Shown piece by piece: positions 1 to 5,732 of a DNA stretch of 5,732 nucleotides. Below the pieces are notes generated by a model. The model had not been told where the DNA came from. It searched no databases and saw only the letters and a list, made by a program, of their open reading frames with translations. Within the stretch, counting starts at the first letter, position 1, and the number at the start of each line of letters is the position of its first letter. The stretch is from Deltaproteobacteria bacterium (GTDB taxonomy: Bacteria > Desulfobacterota_C > Deferrisomatia > Deferrisomatales > JACRMM01). Made by a program: the position numbers and the translations under genes. The stretch covers positions 1 through 5,732 of the forward strand of contig JACRCS010000524.1 in NCBI GenBank assembly GCA_016218905.1, in the 5' to 3' direction.

Positions 1-166
1 CGAAGTCCATGATGGTGTCGAGCCGTGCCTCCACGCGTGTGGTTCGCCGGTCGAGTTCCCGGACCTCCTCGGCGAAGCTCTTCACCGTCTCCGAGAGCGC
101 CTTGACGTCGTCCGTGAGCTTCAGAGCGGCCTTGAGCGCTGCAAGTGCGTCACCGAGCGTAGACAT
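1..166 (-). CDS. Small coiled-coil protein, partial (3' end outside window)
   Basis: The ATG at 166-164 opens a reading frame of 55 codons that runs off the left edge. The ATG shares one base with the TGA of the ribbon-helix-helix gene upstream (TGATG), so the two are very probably translationally coupled and in one operon. The visible protein is almost entirely helical: after a short N-terminal MSTLGDAL it alternates Leu/Val/Phe with Lys, Glu, Asp and Arg in heptad-like spacing. The stretch from about residue 20 to 53 (VKALSETVKSFAEEVRELDR and onward) looks like a coiled coil. There is no signal peptide or membrane segment. Short helical proteins of this kind are common in proteobacterial genomes without known function. 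I do not recognise a specific family. Its place directly behind a DNA-binding-type protein suggests a partner or oligomerisation role, but that is inference. Confidence 0.7.
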   Translation of the reverse strand, partial: MSTLGDALAALKAALKLTDDVKALSETVKSFAEEVRELDRRTTRVEARLDTIMDF

Positions 167-447
167 CAGACGGCCTTACGCTCACGTTCCTCGCGGCGCA
201 GTCGCAGCGCCGAGAGCACCTCCTGCGCCTCTGTGATCGCGGAAGTCAGAGAGGCGCGTGCGGCCTCCGTCTCCCTCGTCAGGAGTACGGCGAGTTGGCG
301 CACTTCGATCTCCTCGTCCGTCAGTTCCGTGCTGAAACGGCCCCGAATGAGCTCGCCAACGCTGACGTGGCGGCTTCTCGCCTCATCCTCCAACATTTGC
401 TTAAACTCGGGCGTACTCAGAAAGGTGATGCGTGCGGTCTTGGGCAC
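166..447 (-). CDS. Ribbon-helix-helix-type small DNA-binding protein (probable regulator)
   Basis: A 93-residue protein. The GTG at 447-445 is chosen as start because an AGGAG at 460-456 lies 8 nt before it. The frame stays open further upstream, but the added Pro/Arg/Ser-rich residues would cross the promoter and look like GC-rich noise. Residues 5-12 (ARITFLST) fit the beta-strand of a ribbon-helix-helix fold, 13-27 (PEFKQMLEDEARSRH) the first helix, and 28-41 (VSVGELIRGRFSTE) the second helix with the usual 'xSxxELIR' look. Residues 42-93 form a charged helical tail, probably a coiled coil, ending in an Arg/Glu-rich segment. Proteins of this fold usually bind short palindromic operators as dimers and often repress their own operon; antitoxins are one large class. 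Here the coupled downstream gene encodes a coiled-coil protein, not a recognisable toxin. The RHH assignment rests on pattern only. Confidence 0.72.
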   Translation of the reverse strand: MPKTARITFLSTPEFKQMLEDEARSRHVSVGELIRGRFSTELTDEEIEVRQLAVLLTRETEAARASLTSAITEAQEVLSALRLRREERERKAV

Positions 448-465
448 TGGGGCGGCTCCTCTCGG

Positions 466-473
466 ATGATCAT
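466..473. promoter_or_regulatory. Perfect 8-bp palindrome, candidate operator
   Basis: ATGATCAT at 466-473 is a perfect inverted repeat. It sits between the -10 element and the Shine-Dalgarno site of the ribbon-helix-helix operon, about where transcription should start. This is a typical place for an autoregulatory operator of a small repressor. The palindrome is short, and I see no second copy in phase, so its role is a guess. Confidence 0.3.
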
Positions 474-480
474 ACGCATT

Positions 481-509
481 ATAATACTCATGGGCTGCCG
501 ACCTCGCAA
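481..509 (-). promoter_or_regulatory. Sigma70-type promoter for the RHH/coiled-coil operon
   Basis: Read on the minus strand, TTGCGA (509-504) is followed after 17 nt by TATTAT (486-481). These match the -35 and -10 consensus at 4 and 5 of 6 positions. A perfect TATAAT overlaps it at 483-478, but its spacing to the same -35 is 20 nt. The 466-490 stretch is clearly AT-rich against a very GC-rich background, which strengthens the call. Transcription would begin near 474, giving a short leader before the AGGAG at 460-456 and the GTG at 447. Confidence 0.6.
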
Positions 510-755
510 GTTCCCTGCGCGAGTCAGGTGGACGCGGCGAAGCATGGGGCCCAGAAGCCCGTCCCGGCTGCGACAGAAGGGGACGACGAGAAGAAGGGGG
601 AAGAGCTGGGCCCGCTGTCGGTGTCGGTCGCCGAAACAAAAGGCCGGCAGAAGAAGGCCCGTGAGCTGCGGGGGGGGTGACCTGGCCTACGTGATCGACA
701 CGCTCATCTACAGGCTGGGGCAGGGGTTATCGGAGGCTGCGGAGCAGTTGACTCC
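510..755. other. Gap between operons; no supported gene, possible decayed plus-strand ORF
   Basis: Between the promoter of the RHH operon and the stop of the short nucleotidyltransferase lies GC-rich, purine-rich DNA without a gene I can support. On the plus strand, one frame from about 528 gives a protein-like charged stretch (for example GDDEKKGEELGPLSVSVAET) that stops just after a run of eight G at 670-677. Removing one G from the run joins it to GDLAYVIDTLIYRLGQGLSE and continues beyond 755. This may be a decayed gene fragment, or chance in GC-rich DNA. I see no hairpin plus T-run that would serve as terminator for the minus-strand gene ending at 756. Confidence 0.2.
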
Positions 756-1532
756 TTACCCGGTACCCAGTGCTTCTCGTCGAAGCCGGATCAACCAGTC
801 CTCGCAATGGGCACGGTTCGACGCCTCCGGCGGCAGACGGCTTTCCTGAACGGCGGAAGCGAGCAGCGCCTCGAGCTCGGGCCAGCGTCCTCGATAGGCC
901 GCCTCCTCTTCCGGAGTGAGGGGCTCGCGCTCCTCTCCGGCTCGCTTGCGCTGAATCAGTTCTGAGATCTGGGGGAATCCGTACTCGGGAGCTAGGATGC
1001 CGAGGTCTGCGACGAGTTCCCCCGAACGGAGAAGATGCAGGCCCGTCAAGGCGACTCGATAGGCGTAGAGCATGGTCTTGGCTTGACGCGGCTCGTGCGC
1101 TAGGTGCTCCCTGCAGGCTCCCCGGAAGAAGCCGGCGTAGTGCTGGCTAAACCTGCGGCTTACTGTACCTCGCGCGAGGGTCGCGAGCTCTTCATACCGC
1201 TCGCCCCGCCAGAGCTGGAACGGCGAGAGCATTCGCTCAAGCAAGTTTCCGTTCCCTCGTAGGAGGAGTAGGAGCGCCTTACCTACCTCGTGGCTCGTGT
1301 AGTCGCACTCGCTTCCCTCGAAGAGCTCCAAGCGGTCGTAGGTGTCCGCGGGGCGCTCCAGCCCGAGGAGCCACTCCGTGGGGAAGACGTGGATCCCCTT
1401 CAGGTCCAGGTCGCTGTCCGGCGACGGAAAGCCGTACAGGTGGCTGCCCGTAACCGCACAGAGGAGAACCTGGCCCGGAGGAGGGTTCTTCACCAGGAAC
1501 CGGCGTCCGAGATCTAGATCGGGGGTCAACAT
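756..1532 (-). CDS. RlaP-type nucleotidyltransferase (PF10127-like), short paralog
   Basis: A 258-residue protein of the DNA polymerase beta nucleotidyltransferase superfamily, RlaP branch. Such enzymes transfer a nucleotide from NTP using metal ions held by acidic residues; the substrate here is unknown. The core motif is visible: G29-S30 (helix-turn for the triphosphate), then D39-S-D41-L-D43 with LKG after it, where D41 and D43 are the expected metal ligands. D77 and E82 in the CDYTSHEV segment are candidates for the third carboxylate strand. N94-GNLLERML stands where the longer paralog has NPTVLELLW. K152-TMLYAYR opens the conserved C-terminal helix, and SRLPPEA (231-237) matches the C-terminal S-x-LP motif of the family. 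Start: ATG at 1532-1530 with GAGG at 1543-1540, 7 nt away. The ATG lies inside the 3' end of the upstream gene (7-nt overlap), so translation is probably coupled. It is probably cytoplasmic, with no membrane segments. Confidence 0.85.
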   Translation of the reverse strand: MLTPDLDLGRRFLVKNPPPGQVLLCAVTGSHLYGFPSPDSDLDLKGIHVFPTEWLLGLERPADTYDRLELFEGSECDYTSHEVGKALLLLLRGNGNLLERMLSPFQLWRGERYEELATLARGTVSRRFSQHYAGFFRGACREHLAHEPRQAKTMLYAYRVALTGLHLLRSGELVADLGILAPEYGFPQISELIQRKRAGEEREPLTPEEEAAYRGRWPELEALLASAVQESRLPPEASNRAHCEDWLIRLRREALGTG

Positions 1533-2452
1533 GCCAGCACCTCTTCCACGAGCGAGGCGCAGAAGGCGTCGAGCGCCAAAGCGTCCGGCTCCTCAGGAAG
1601 GACCGAGTCGACTGCAGCGTGTTCCACCTTCTGCGAGAGCTCCTGCGCACGCGCCATCAGCTCGTCGTAGCTCCACGCCCCAGCCCGGATTGCCAGAAGC
1701 TCGTCCCGGTCCGGCCGGCGGACAACGACGCGACGGGTGGAAAGGATTTCCGCTCCCATCCGAAGAAGCCGCACCATGTGCATGGCGTGCTTCGTGTCGT
1801 AGCCGAAGCGGCCTTCGAGCTCAGCCCGGGTAGGGTTTCGAGTGCGCTGCCAATTCCGGTACTGCTCCCACTCGGTGCGGGCCTGCCGGTACCGCCGCTC
1901 CCGGTCGAGGACGGCGATGAAGTTGGGAGTGAGTTCGGCTTCCTCGAGTCTCCCTTGGGCGATCAGAGCTTCAGCCGCGCCGAGTTGGTCGCCGGGTATC
2001 AGCGTTCGCTCCGGCAGCCCGAAGGCGGAGCGGGTGGGCTCGGCCTTGGGAGGGCTCAGGAGCCACCGCCGGTGCGTCTGGATTCGCTTGAGCTGCGCCA
2101 GGGCGTAGCGTCCGAAGCTCGAGGCAACGCGCTTCGAGAGGAACTGGTCCCGAGCATCCACAAGGCGCTTGCCGGCGGCCGCAAGCACCCGCACGTCGTC
2201 CGCTTCGGTCCAGAGGAGCTCGAGGACCGTGGGGTTTGCCCCCGCGGCGAGCCGGAAGAACTTCCGGACCTCGTACCGTACGTGGTCCGGCGAGATCTCA
2301 AACTGCTCAGGCCCTCCGCGAAAACCGTGGTACCACGAGGCCGGGCCGATGATGATGCCTTTGAGGTCCTCGTCCGAGTCAGGGCGCCCGAGTCCGTAGG
2401 CTCGGCTCCCGTGGACGGTCTCGTAGATCAGCGTGGGTTCGACGTCGTTCAT
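1526..2452 (-). CDS. RlaP-type nucleotidyltransferase (PF10127-like), long paralog
   Basis: A 308-residue protein from the ATG at 2452-2450. It has the complete signature of the RlaP branch: G15-S16-RAYG, D25-S-D27-E-D29-LKG (D27 and D29 the expected metal ligands), D56 and E61 in the DHVRYEVRKFF strand/helix, and NPTVLELLW at 73-81. These are followed by a helix-rich middle with the family-typical FGRYALAQLKRIQTHRRWL and FGLPE segments, GYDTKHAMHMVRLLRMG at 217-233, and S283-VLPEEP near the C-terminus. The frame is open upstream to a TTG at 2569, but those 39 residues do not look conserved, so the ATG is preferred. Its Shine-Dalgarno is weak (a GGAG about 11 nt upstream), which leaves the start somewhat uncertain. 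It is first in a two-gene unit with the short paralog. Others have placed this family in RNA repair contexts next to RNA ligases; no ligase is visible here, so the specific substrate is open. Confidence 0.88.
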   Translation of the reverse strand: MNDVEPTLIYETVHGSRAYGLGRPDSDEDLKGIIIGPASWYHGFRGGPEQFEISPDHVRYEVRKFFRLAAGANPTVLELLWTEADDVRVLAAAGKRLVDARDQFLSKRVASSFGRYALAQLKRIQTHRRWLLSPPKAEPTRSAFGLPERTLIPGDQLGAAEALIAQGRLEEAELTPNFIAVLDRERRYRQARTEWEQYRNWQRTRNPTRAELEGRFGYDTKHAMHMVRLLRMGAEILSTRRVVVRRPDRDELLAIRAGAWSYDELMARAQELSQKVEHAAVDSVLPEEPDALALDAFCASLVEEVLAC

Positions 2453-2761
2453 CTTCCGAGCGACTCCGTACCTGCCCCGGCTCTTCGGGCGAGTTACTGC
2501 GACGTGGTTTCTTCTCTCGGTGGTGATGAGAGTGTCCTGCTCCGGGAATTCTAGCGCCACTCCGCGCAAGGATCACCCAGGAGAGCCGTGCCCCCTTATG
2601 GGTCAAACACGGGCATTCGAAGGGTCCCGGCTCCTGGTCCTTCGGGACACAATGCGGAGAGGGGCCGGATCGCATGGTGGTGATAACGCGCTCGTGGAGA
2701 CGAGGGAAGAAGCGGGAAACCGAGCCGGCCCCCGCTTCTACCGGAGCGACCTGGCGCAACC
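2453..2761. other. Non-coding stretch upstream of the nucleotidyltransferase pair
   Basis: About 310 bp with no gene I can support on either strand. It should contain the promoter of the nucleotidyltransferase unit. The only -10-like match on the minus strand is TAGAAT at 2553-2548, and it has no good -35 at 16-18 nt. The left part (2453-2569) is also the possible N-terminal extension of the long paralog from a TTG. A GTCC-TTCG-GGAC mini-hairpin lies near 2637-2648, too short to be a convincing terminator. The segment next to the yjbQ remnant shows only faint, unreliable resemblance to the missing part of that gene. Confidence 0.35.
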
Positions 2762-2937
2762 TCATACGGTCGAACCTGGCGAGAAGAAGACCGAGGCCGT
2801 GATGTGCATCGCGTTACGGAGTAGGAGCCCTCGCGGACACCGCTCTCCTGCAGGCTCGCCCTCACTTGCCGGGTGAGGTTCACGAAGCCCCGCCGGCTCG
2901 GCACCTCGAACCAGAGTCCCTTCCGGTAGCTCTTCAC
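2762..2937 (-). pseudogene. yjbQ: yjbQ (UPF0047) remnant, frameshifted and 3'-truncated
   Basis: Starting at GTG 2937-2935, the minus strand encodes [20 protein letters not shown] and then [21 protein letters not shown] recognise this as the N-terminus of the YjbQ/UPF0047 family (about 140 residues; E. coli YjbQ has been reported to have weak thiamine-phosphate synthase activity). A fine Shine-Dalgarno (AAGGAGG, 2948-2942) precedes the start. At about 2815-2817 one base is missing: the conserved continuation [11 protein letters not shown] is present, but in the next frame ([10 protein letters not shown] at 2815-2786). In that frame a TGA follows at 2764-2762. The conserved second half of the family (the NDDESGL, GEDNADAH and FGPWEQIFYGEF blocks) is not found downstream. 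The gene therefore carries both a frameshift and the loss of about two thirds of its length, and cannot give the normal protein. It points away from putA. Confidence 0.78.
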
Positions 2938-3061
2938 TTTCCCTCCTTCTACGTCGGGTCTGGGCCGGGCGCCGTCAATGCTCCGCGCGACGTTGAAAAA
3001 GCCTCCCTTTCGGGTACGCTTTCCGCGCTGCGAAGCAGCCATCCGGCCGGGAGGAGAGTCG
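2938..3061. promoter_or_regulatory. Divergent intergenic region yjbQ remnant / putA, with putative putA promoter and RBS
   Basis: This 124-bp region separates the divergent starts of the yjbQ remnant and putA. On the plus strand TTGAAA (2993-2998) and TACGCT (3015-3020) are 16 nt apart, a plausible but imperfect sigma70-type promoter for putA. The -35 matches well; the -10 matches at three positions. GGGAGGAG at 3049-3056 is a strong Shine-Dalgarno site 5 nt before the ATG at 3062 and fixes that start. No clear operator for a proline-responsive regulator is visible. Confidence 0.45.
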
Positions 3062-5732
3062 ATGGCAAGGGAGGAGTCGGACGAGGCGCTCGAAACCGCT
3101 ACCCACGCCAAGGGGATCGCTCTCTGGAGCCGCGCGCGGGGCGTCGAGGCGGGCCTCTTCGACCGCGGGGCGTGGGAGGCCCGGCTCCTCGACCGGATCA
3201 TGGCCCAACCCGGCCTCAAGACCGACCTCTTCCGGTTCCTGGACGTCCTCCCCTCGCTCCGCTCCTCCGACCAGGTGATCCGCCACGTCCGGGAGTACCT
3301 CCTCCCCCACGTGGAGGAGCTCCCCGGGCCCGTGGCCGCGGCCCTGAAGCTCGCAGGCCTGGGCATCCTTCCCTCCCTCACCGCCCGAGTCGTCCGGGGT
3401 CGCGTCGAGGGGATGGGCCGCCGCTTCATCGCCGGCCGGGGCGCGGCGGACGCGCTTCCGCGGCTCCGGGAGCTCCACCGCCGGGGCTTCGACTCCACGG
3501 TCGCGCTGCTGGGGGAGGTCGCGGTGAGCGACGCGGAGGCCGAGGCGTACCGGGTGCGCTACGCGGAGCTCCTGAGGGCGCTCGTCGCCGGGAGGAGGGG
3601 CTGGCCCGCCGTCTCCGGGGCCGCACACCTGTCGCTCAAGCTCTCGACGCTCGACAGCGAACTCGAGGCCGCGGACCCCGAGGGCGCGGTCGCCCGGCTC
3701 CTTCGGAGGGCGCTCCCGATCTTCAGGCTCGCGCGGGAGGAGGGCGCCTTCGTCCACCTGGACATGGAGCAGTGGGAGCTTCGAGCGCTGACGCTCGACT
3801 TCTTCGAGGCGCTCTGCCTCCAGCCGGAGCTGCGCGACTGGTCGGACGTCGGGATTACGCTCCAGGCCTATCTGCGGTCGGCGGAAGCGGATCTGGAACG
3901 CCTCGCCTCCCTGGCGCGGACGCGGGGCGCCCCGTTCACCGTCCGCCTCGTCAAAGGAGCCTACTGGGACTTCGAGGTCGCCAGGGCCCGGCAGCTCGGC
4001 CGGGACGTCCCCGTCTTCCTCGACAAGGGGAGCACCGACGCGAACTTCGAGAGGCTCACGCGCCTCCTGCTCGGGAGCGGCGGCGCGCTCACGCCCGCCC
4101 TCGGCAGCCACAACCTGCGCTCGCTCGCCCACGGGCTCGCCGCCGGGGAGCGACTCGGAACGCCGCCGGAGGGCTGGGAGGTCCAGATGCTCTACGGCAT
4201 GGCGGAGCCCGAGCGGGACGCGATCCGGGCCGAGGGCCGGCGGGTCCGGATCTACGCGCCCGTGGGGGAGCTCGTACCGGGGATGGCGTACCTCGTCCGC
4301 AGGCTGCTCGAGAACACGGCCAACACGAGCTTCCTGCGGTTGACCCACCGGGAGGGGACGGACCCCGAGGCGCTCCTCGCCAAGCCCGCACCGGGCCGCC
4401 CTTCTCCCCGGCCCTCCGGCGGGCTGTTTCCGAACGCGAGTCTCACCGATTTCACCGAGACTGCCGCGCGGGAGGCCTTCCGGAAGGCGCTCGCCGAGGT
4501 GCAGGCGAGCCTCCCCCGACGGGTACCCGTGGTGCTCGCCCGCGGGACGCGGGCGGCGGGGAGAGCTCTGGAGCGCCCCTGCCCGGGGGACCTCTCCCGA
4601 ATCGTCTCCCAGGTGGTCGTGGGAACGGCCGCGGACGCCGAAGCCGCGGTCTGTGCCGCGTGGGCGGCCTGGCCCGAGTGGAGGGGGCGCCCGGTGGAGG
4701 CTCGTGCGGAGCTGCTCGAACGCCTGGCAGAGCGGCTCGAGGCCGACCGCCGCGGCCTGGCCGCCCTCGAGGCGATCGAGGAGGCGAAGCCCTGGCGCGA
4801 CGCGGACGCCGACGTGGCCGAGGCCAGCGACTACTGCCGCTTCTACGCGCGCCAGGCGATCGTGGAGCTCGGGGCCAGGAAGCTCGCGAGCCCCGCCGGG
4901 GAGGAGAACTGGTGCTGGTACGAGGGCCGGGGGCCGTGCCTCGTGATCGCGCCGTGGAACTTCCCCTTGGCGATCCTCACCGGCATGTCGACGGCGGCGC
5001 TGATGGCGGGAAACACCGTGATCCTGAAGCCCGCCGAGCAATCGAGCGCCGTCGGCTACGCCCTCTACGGCCACATGCGGGAGGCCGGCTTTCCCGCCGA
5101 GGTCATTCAGTTCCTGCCGGGCGTCGGGGAGGAGGTGGGGCCCGTGCTCCTCGGCCAGCCGCTGCTGGCTCAGGTGGCGTTCACGGGCAGCAGGAAGGTG
5201 GGCCTCGCCCTCATCGAACAGGCGAGCCGGACCGTCCCCGGTCAGCCCCAGGTGCGCCGGATCGTCTGCGAAATGGGCGGGAAGAACGCGATCATCGTCG
5301 ACGACGACGCCGACCTGGACGACGCCGTGCCGGGAGTCCGCGCGAGCGCTTTCGGGTACGCGGGCCAGAAGTGCTCGGCTTGCTCCCGCGTCATTACGGT
5401 CTCCACCGCCCACGAGCCTTTCGTCGCCCGGCTCGTCGAGGCCTGCCGGAGCCTTTCGCCGGAGCCGGCCGAGCGCCCGGGCTGCCGGCTGCCGCCCGTC
5501 ATCGACGAGGAGGCCTACGCCCGCCTCTGCGAGGCCCGGCGGGAGCCCGGACCCGGCGCCGCCCCCCTCTTCCTGGGCGAGCTGCCGCCGGACCTCCCGA
5601 GCGGCTACTACGTCCCGCCCGCCGTCTTCGAGATCACCGACCGAAACCACCGGTTCGCGAGGGAAGAACTCTTCGGGCCCGTGCTCTCGGTCCTTCGCGC
5701 CGGCAGTTTCGAAGAGGCGCTGGAGCTCGCCC
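3062..5732 (+). CDS. putA: Bifunctional proline dehydrogenase / L-glutamate gamma-semialdehyde dehydrogenase PutA (partial, 3' end outside window)
   Basis: 890 codons are visible. The protein oxidises proline to P5C with FAD, passing electrons to the quinone pool, and then oxidises glutamate semialdehyde to glutamate with NAD+. It would act at the inner face of the cytoplasmic membrane. Residues 1 to about 110 form the helical arm; there is no N-terminal ribbon-helix-helix domain, so it is not the trifunctional, self-regulating E. coli type. The proline dehydrogenase barrel spans about 120-425: K193 (LSLKLSTL), D234, VRLVKGAYW at 294-302, Y398, Y410 and R413-R414 in [12 protein letters not shown]. 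The spacing Y398-Y410-R413-R414 equals E. coli Y540-Y552-R555-R556, so the substrate pocket looks intact. The aldehyde dehydrogenase domain begins near 560: PWNFPL with N633, FTGS at 707-710, E737 in CEMGGKN, catalytic C771 in GQKCSA and E869-LFGP. About 100-120 residues are missing, judged against a usual length near 1000. Confidence 0.96.
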   Translation, partial: MAREESDEALETATHAKGIALWSRARGVEAGLFDRGAWEARLLDRIMAQPGLKTDLFRFLDVLPSLRSSDQVIRHVREYLLPHVEELPGPVAAALKLAGLGILPSLTARVVRGRVEGMGRRFIAGRGAADALPRLRELHRRGFDSTVALLGEVAVSDAEAEAYRVRYAELLRALVAGRRGWPAVSGAAHLSLKLSTLDSELEAADPEGAVARLLRRALPIFRLAREEGAFVHLDMEQWELRALTLDFFEALCLQPELRDWSDVGITLQAYLRSAEADLERLASLARTRGAPFTVRLVKGAYWDFEVARARQLGRDVPVFLDKGSTDANFERLTRLLLGSGGALTPALGSHNLRSLAHGLAAGERLGTPPEGWEVQMLYGMAEPERDAIRAEGRRVRIYAPVGELVPGMAYLVRRLLENTANTSFLRLTHREGTDPEALLAKPAPGRPSPRPSGGLFPNASLTDFTETAAREAFRKALAEVQASLPRRVPVVLARGTRAAGRALERPCPGDLSRIVSQVVVGTAADAEAAVCAAWAAWPEWRGRPVEARAELLERLAERLEADRRGLAALEAIEEAKPWRDADADVAEASDYCRFYARQAIVELGARKLASPAGEENWCWYEGRGPCLVIAPWNFPLAILTGMSTAALMAGNTVILKPAEQSSAVGYALYGHMREAGFPAEVIQFLPGVGEEVGPVLLGQPLLAQVAFTGSRKVGLALIEQASRTVPGQPQVRRIVCEMGGKNAIIVDDDADLDDAVPGVRASAFGYAGQKCSACSRVITVSTAHEPFVARLVEACRSLSPEPAERPGCRLPPVIDEEAYARLCEARREPGPGAAPLFLGELPPDLPSGYYVPPAVFEITDRNHRFAREELFGPVLSVLRAGSFEEALELA

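Noticed and set aside
166..447. The RHH gene as the lost DNA-binding domain of PutA
   Set aside because: It is about 2.6 kb away on the opposite strand, behind other genes, and its sequence and helical tail do not suggest a link with PutA.
448..639. N-terminal extension of the ribbon-helix-helix protein to an ATG at 639
   Set aside because: It would cross a strong promoter and Shine-Dalgarno site. The added residues are Pro/Arg/Ser-rich, and the GTG at 447 has a well-placed AGGAG.
1342..1833. Plus-strand Arg/Pro/Ser-rich open frame across the junction of the two nucleotidyltransferases
   Set aside because: It is typical GC-rich noise and overlaps two well-supported genes on the other strand.
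1619..2554. Plus-strand open frame of 311 codons opposite the long nucleotidyltransferase
   Set aside because: There are no family motifs and the composition is that of an antisense shadow. The minus strand has a full RlaP-type motif set.
2637..2648. GTCC-TTCG-GGAC hairpin as a terminator
   Set aside because: It has only four base pairs, no extension and no T-run on either strand.
2680..2725. Possible surviving C-terminus of yjbQ (minus-strand ERVITTM resembling KRVLVKI)
   Set aside because: There are too few identical positions and the strongly conserved blocks before it are missing, so it is likely chance.
2975..5650. Very long minus-strand open frame (about 890 codons) opposite putA
   Set aside because: It is the shadow of the high-GC putA codons. 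Its translation is a low-complexity Pro/Gly/Arg/Glu mix without any recognisable domain, while the plus strand carries a complete set of PutA catalytic motifs.
1..5732. CRISPR array, tRNA, rRNA, IS element or integron site
   Set aside because: I saw no regularly spaced repeats, no cloverleaf or rRNA sequence, no transposase frame and no convincing terminal inverted repeats anywhere in the window.

Overview
The window is GC-rich bacterial DNA with strong Shine-Dalgarno sites, tight overlaps between genes and no introns. The largest gene is a PutA without the N-terminal ribbon-helix-helix domain. This form of PutA, together with the YjbQ remnant beside it, would fit a deltaproteobacterium in the broad sense or another GC-rich soil or sediment phylum. 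I cannot place it more precisely from sequence alone.

Layout. Positions 1-447 (minus strand) hold two tiny overlapping genes: a 93-residue ribbon-helix-helix-type protein, then a coiled-coil protein that runs off the left edge. They have their own clear promoter in an AT-rich patch at about 466-509. Positions 448-755 hold that promoter and no convincing gene. Positions 756-2452 (minus strand) carry two different nucleotidyltransferases of the RlaP type (Pfam PF10127, DNA polymerase beta superfamily). They are arranged head to tail with a 7-nt overlap, the longer one first. Positions 2453-2761 hold no gene I can support. Positions 2762-2937 (minus strand) are the first 50 or so codons of a yjbQ gene (UPF0047), broken by a frameshift and then lost. 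After a 124-bp divergent promoter region, putA (proline dehydrogenase / glutamate semialdehyde dehydrogenase) starts at 3062 and leaves the window at 5732 with its last roughly 100 codons missing.

Reading. The right half is core metabolism: oxidation of proline to glutamate. The left half looks like accessory DNA: small regulator-like genes, a paired nucleotidyltransferase unit and a decayed housekeeping gene at the junction. The paired RlaP-type genes are the most interesting part. The family has been linked by others to RNA repair, and here two divergent paralogs appear to be co-translated. Whether they form one enzyme, and whether they work with the RHH/coiled-coil pair, is inference. The sequence shows no ligase, nuclease or toxin inside the window.
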